From positions 1-7,177 of the forward strand of contig DNYO01000157.1 of the NCBI GenBank assembly GCA_003506795.1: DNA of 7,177 bases, read 5' to 3'. This document shows, piece after piece, positions 5,481 to 7,177 of this stretch. Made by a program: the position numbers and the translations under genes. Below the pieces are notes generated by a model. The model ran no database searches. It worked only from the letters and a program-made list of their open reading frames with translations, and was not told the DNA's origin. This DNA is from Deltaproteobacteria bacterium. Lineage in GTDB: Bacteria; Desulfobacterota; Syntrophorhabdia; Syntrophorhabdales; Syntrophorhabdaceae. Position 1 is the stretch's first letter; each line of letters starts with the position of its first letter.

Positions 5481-5954
5481 TTGATTGTCAAAACACCCAC
5501 GAAGTTTTTTCTTGTCAGTGGTTCGTCCGATGGTTTTTCTTTGTTAAACGCCTTTGACGGGGCCCTTCTGGCTTCAGGCGTGGGCGACACGAATCTGGTG
5601 AGAATGAGCAGCATATTGCCTCCCGGTTGCAGAGAGATAAATCCGCGCCCGGCGGCACTCCCGCAGGGCGCCCTTGTCCCCGTGGCATATGCCTCTCTTA
5701 CGAGCGATGCTCCGGGAGAGATAATATCCGCCGCCGTGGCGATAGGGATACCGGAAGATCCGAGCCTTGCGGGTCTCATCATGGAGTATTCGGCGAGGGC
5801 GGAAGAAAACGTAGTGCTTGAACAGGTCAAGAAGATGGCCGAAAAGGGAATGGAGTTGAGGAAGCGGCCCATCAAGGAGATTATGGCCATTTCCGCCACG
5901 TTCAGAGTCGTCGACATCGGTGCGGTGTTCGCCGGTGTGGTTCTGTGGGACTAG
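5481..5954 (+). CDS. Pyruvoyl-dependent arginine decarboxylase (PvlArgDC)
   Basis: Decarboxylates arginine to agmatine, the first step of polyamine synthesis, using a covalently bound pyruvoyl group instead of PLP. From the TTG at 5481 the proenzyme is 157 residues, close to the roughly 165 of the archaeal type enzyme. Family marks include PTKFFLVSG (6-14), the GVGDTNLVRMSSILPPGC block (33-50) and PQGALVPVAYA. The chain is expected to cleave itself between Ser43 and Ser44 in MSSILPP, giving a short beta chain and an alpha chain whose N-terminal serine becomes the pyruvoyl group. The C-terminal part, ending FRVVDIGAVFAGVVLWD, is intact. The start rests on the strong GGGAGGTGG 5 nt upstream. 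Agmatinase follows 55 nt downstream and uses the agmatine produced. Regulation may involve the upstream XRE-cupin protein and the structured leader at 5316-5480. An archaeal-type enzyme in a bacterium is known but not the common choice. Confidence 0.95.
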   Translation: MIVKTPTKFFLVSGSSDGFSLLNAFDGALLASGVGDTNLVRMSSILPPGCREINPRPAALPQGALVPVAYASLTSDAPGEIISAAVAIGIPEDPSLAGLIMEYSARAEENVVLEQVKKMAEKGMELRKRPIKEIMAISATFRVVDIGAVFAGVVLWD

Positions 5955-6009
5955 CTGAAGTCTGCTGTCATCGGGACCTTCATTTAACCGGAAACTTCCA
6001 GAGGCTATA

Positions 6010-6849
6010 ATGACGAAAGGTGTTTTTCATAACCAGTACATGTGTTCCAGGCCCGATGACGGGCATCCTGGCATAACGCTGCTGGGTTGTCCTCTGGATG
6101 TCACGTCTTCTTTCCGGGGCGGATCCAAGTTCGGTCCCGACAGTATAAGAAGGGCGTCATGGACCCTGGAGTCATACAGTCCTTACCTTAACCTTGACCT
6201 TGAGGACATAGCCTTTTCGGATACGGGCGATCTCGAACTTCCCCCGGGAAACCTTCTAGAGTCGCTCGATGGCATTGGCAACGCGGTTGCAGGGATACTG
6301 GAAAAGGGCCAAAGGCCTTTGCTTTTCGGCGGTGAACATCTGGTAACATATCCGATCATGAAGGCCGTAAAATATAAATTTCCCACGGTTCAGGTCGTAC
6401 ATTTCGATGCTCATTGCGATTTGAGAGATGAATACGAGGGTCAGAAACTTTCTCACGCCACGGTGATGAAGCGGGTCAGGGAATTGGGCGTATCACGAAT
6501 GCATCAGATAGGCATAAGGTCAGGGACACGGCAGGAATTCAGGGAATTGGCTCCCGTGGATTCGCCTGCCATGCTCGCTCAGTGCATCGACGGAGCAGGC
6601 CCGGTCTATCTCAGCTTTGACATCGATGTCTTCGACCCGTCTCTGGTGCCGGGGGTTACAACCCCCGAACCGGGAGGGCTTATGTTCAAAGAAGTCATGG
6701 ATTATTTTCGTGTTCTCAAAGGGATGCAGATCGTAGGCGCCGATGTGGTGGAACTGGCGCCGGATTACGATACCACGTTTGTCTCTTCTGTTTGTGCCTC
6801 GAAGGTCACACGGGAAATTATCATGCTCCTCGATTCCGGCATCAACTAG
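6010..6849 (+). CDS. speB: Agmatinase (agmatine ureohydrolase)
   Basis: Hydrolyses agmatine to putrescine and urea in the cytoplasm with a binuclear manganese centre. The 279-residue protein has all ureohydrolase metal motifs: GGEH (H110), DAHCD (D133, H135, D137) and SFDIDVFDP (D204, D206). The conserved acidic residue E248 in VVELAPDYD is in the agmatinase-typical position. The N terminus carries the family's GCPLDVTSSFRGGSKFGPDSIR run, of which PLD-x-x-x-x-x-RGG is usual for agmatinases. The ATG at 6010 is preceded by AGAGG (6000-6004) at 5 nt. Position between PvlArgDC and the dehydrogenase at 6881 supports agmatinase over arginase or guanidinobutyrase, which share the fold. Confidence 0.95.
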   Translation: MTKGVFHNQYMCSRPDDGHPGITLLGCPLDVTSSFRGGSKFGPDSIRRASWTLESYSPYLNLDLEDIAFSDTGDLELPPGNLLESLDGIGNAVAGILEKGQRPLLFGGEHLVTYPIMKAVKYKFPTVQVVHFDAHCDLRDEYEGQKLSHATVMKRVRELGVSRMHQIGIRSGTRQEFRELAPVDSPAMLAQCIDGAGPVYLSFDIDVFDPSLVPGVTTPEPGGLMFKEVMDYFRVLKGMQIVGADVVELAPDYDTTFVSSVCASKVTREIIMLLDSGIN

Positions 6850-6880
6850 ACCACGTTCAATTCGTTTTGGGAGAAAGTTT

Positions 6881-7177
6881 ATGAATACTACAAAAAACCA
6901 CGGAAGAATATTGATAATAGGGGCCGGAGGCGTTGCAACCGTAGCGACCCACAAATGCGCGCAGGTCCCCGAGGTTTTTCGGGAAATTATGATAGCGAGC
7001 AGGACGCTCTCAAAGTGCCACGCGATCAGGGACGACATAAAGGGCAGGTATGGCAGGGACATTCAAACCGCCCGGGTCGATGCCGACAATGTTCCGGAAC
7101 TTGCAGCCCTTATAGGATCGTTCAGGCCGGATGCCGTTCTTAATCTTGCTCTTCCCTACCAGGACCTGCACATCATG
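6881..7177 (+). CDS. Carboxynorspermidine/carboxyspermidine dehydrogenase, N-terminal 99 residues (runs off right edge)
   Basis: The first 99 codons of a saccharopine-dehydrogenase-like NAD(P)-dependent enzyme. It opens with the Rossmann motif GRILIIGAGGVATVATHKCA (8-27; glycines of GAGGVA near 14-19), then PEVFREIMIASRTLSKC, a basic pocket segment typical of NADPH users, and continues IQTARVDADNVPELAALI and a PDAVLNLALPYQDL stretch. This set closely fits carboxynorspermidine dehydrogenase (CANSDH, often annotated lys1-like). That enzyme condenses putrescine or diaminopropane with aspartate semialdehyde and reduces the imine. The ATG has GGGAG (6869-6873) 7 nt upstream. It starts 31 nt after agmatinase, so putrescine from that enzyme is the likely substrate. 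A true saccharopine dehydrogenase is the main alternative and cannot be fully excluded from the N terminus, but the operon argues against it. The gene is not visibly broken; it is cut by the window. Confidence 0.88.
   Translation, partial: MNTTKNHGRILIIGAGGVATVATHKCAQVPEVFREIMIASRTLSKCHAIRDDIKGRYGRDIQTARVDADNVPELAALIGSFRPDAVLNLALPYQDLHIM

Noticed and set aside
5421..5483. Longer N terminus for the arginine decarboxylase from the TTG at 5421
   Set aside because: No SD before 5421, the extra 20 residues look unlike the family, and the 5481 TTG has a near-perfect SD.
6520..7062. 180-codon minus-strand open frame across the agmatinase and CANSDH junction
   Set aside because: It overlaps two well-supported plus-strand genes and their SD sequence; no family resemblance.

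Overview
The window looks like a piece of a Gram-negative, moderately GC-rich bacterial chromosome, most likely a deltaproteobacterium (Desulfobacterota, Syntrophales-like). That guess rests on family content and protein flavour: a DUF2156 protein, a MoxR/DUF58 pair, and a polyamine operon with a pyruvoyl arginine decarboxylase and a carboxynorspermidine dehydrogenase. No rRNA or other marker gene is present to confirm it. I see no mobile element, CRISPR array, tRNA or rRNA.

Layout. (1) Positions 1-1207, minus strand: a MoxR-type AAA+ ATPase followed by the start of a DUF58 membrane protein that runs off the left edge. (2) A short divergent promoter region (1208-1292) separates these from a plus-strand pair, a DUF2156 protein (1293-2213) and, 3 nt later, a ThiF/MoeB-like E1 enzyme (2217-2999). 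(3) A minus-strand ThiDP-dependent decarboxylase/acetolactate-synthase-like enzyme (3038-4642) converges on that pair. (4) An AT-rich divergent region (4643-4760) carries a good sigma70-type promoter and repeated operator-like words. (5) From there the plus strand reads: XRE-cupin regulator (4761-5315), a possible 39-codon leader ORF (5339-5458), pyruvoyl-dependent arginine decarboxylase (5481-5954), agmatinase (6010-6849), and the first 99 codons of a carboxynorspermidine/carboxyspermidine dehydrogenase (6881 to the right edge).

How the genes work together. Region 5 reads as a polyamine operon: arginine to agmatine (PvlArgDC), agmatine to putrescine plus urea (agmatinase), then reductive condensation of a diamine with aspartate semialdehyde (CANSDH). 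This is the S-adenosylmethionine-independent route to spermidine or norspermidine; the expected last enzyme, carboxynorspermidine decarboxylase, would lie just beyond the window. The XRE-cupin protein at the head of the operon is the obvious candidate regulator, and its promoter region is shared with the divergent ThiDP enzyme.

The less ordinary points are: a short Arg-containing ORF with internal hairpin potential ahead of the arginine decarboxylase; repeated AGTTTA/ATACTG words in the shared promoter region; a DUF58 reading frame with no ATG, GTG or TTG near its N terminus but an SD-spaced ATC; a predicted leaderless start for the DUF2156 gene; and an orphan E1-like enzyme without the usual cysteine. 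I found no clearly new multi-gene system; most of the window is recognisable metabolism and regulation.
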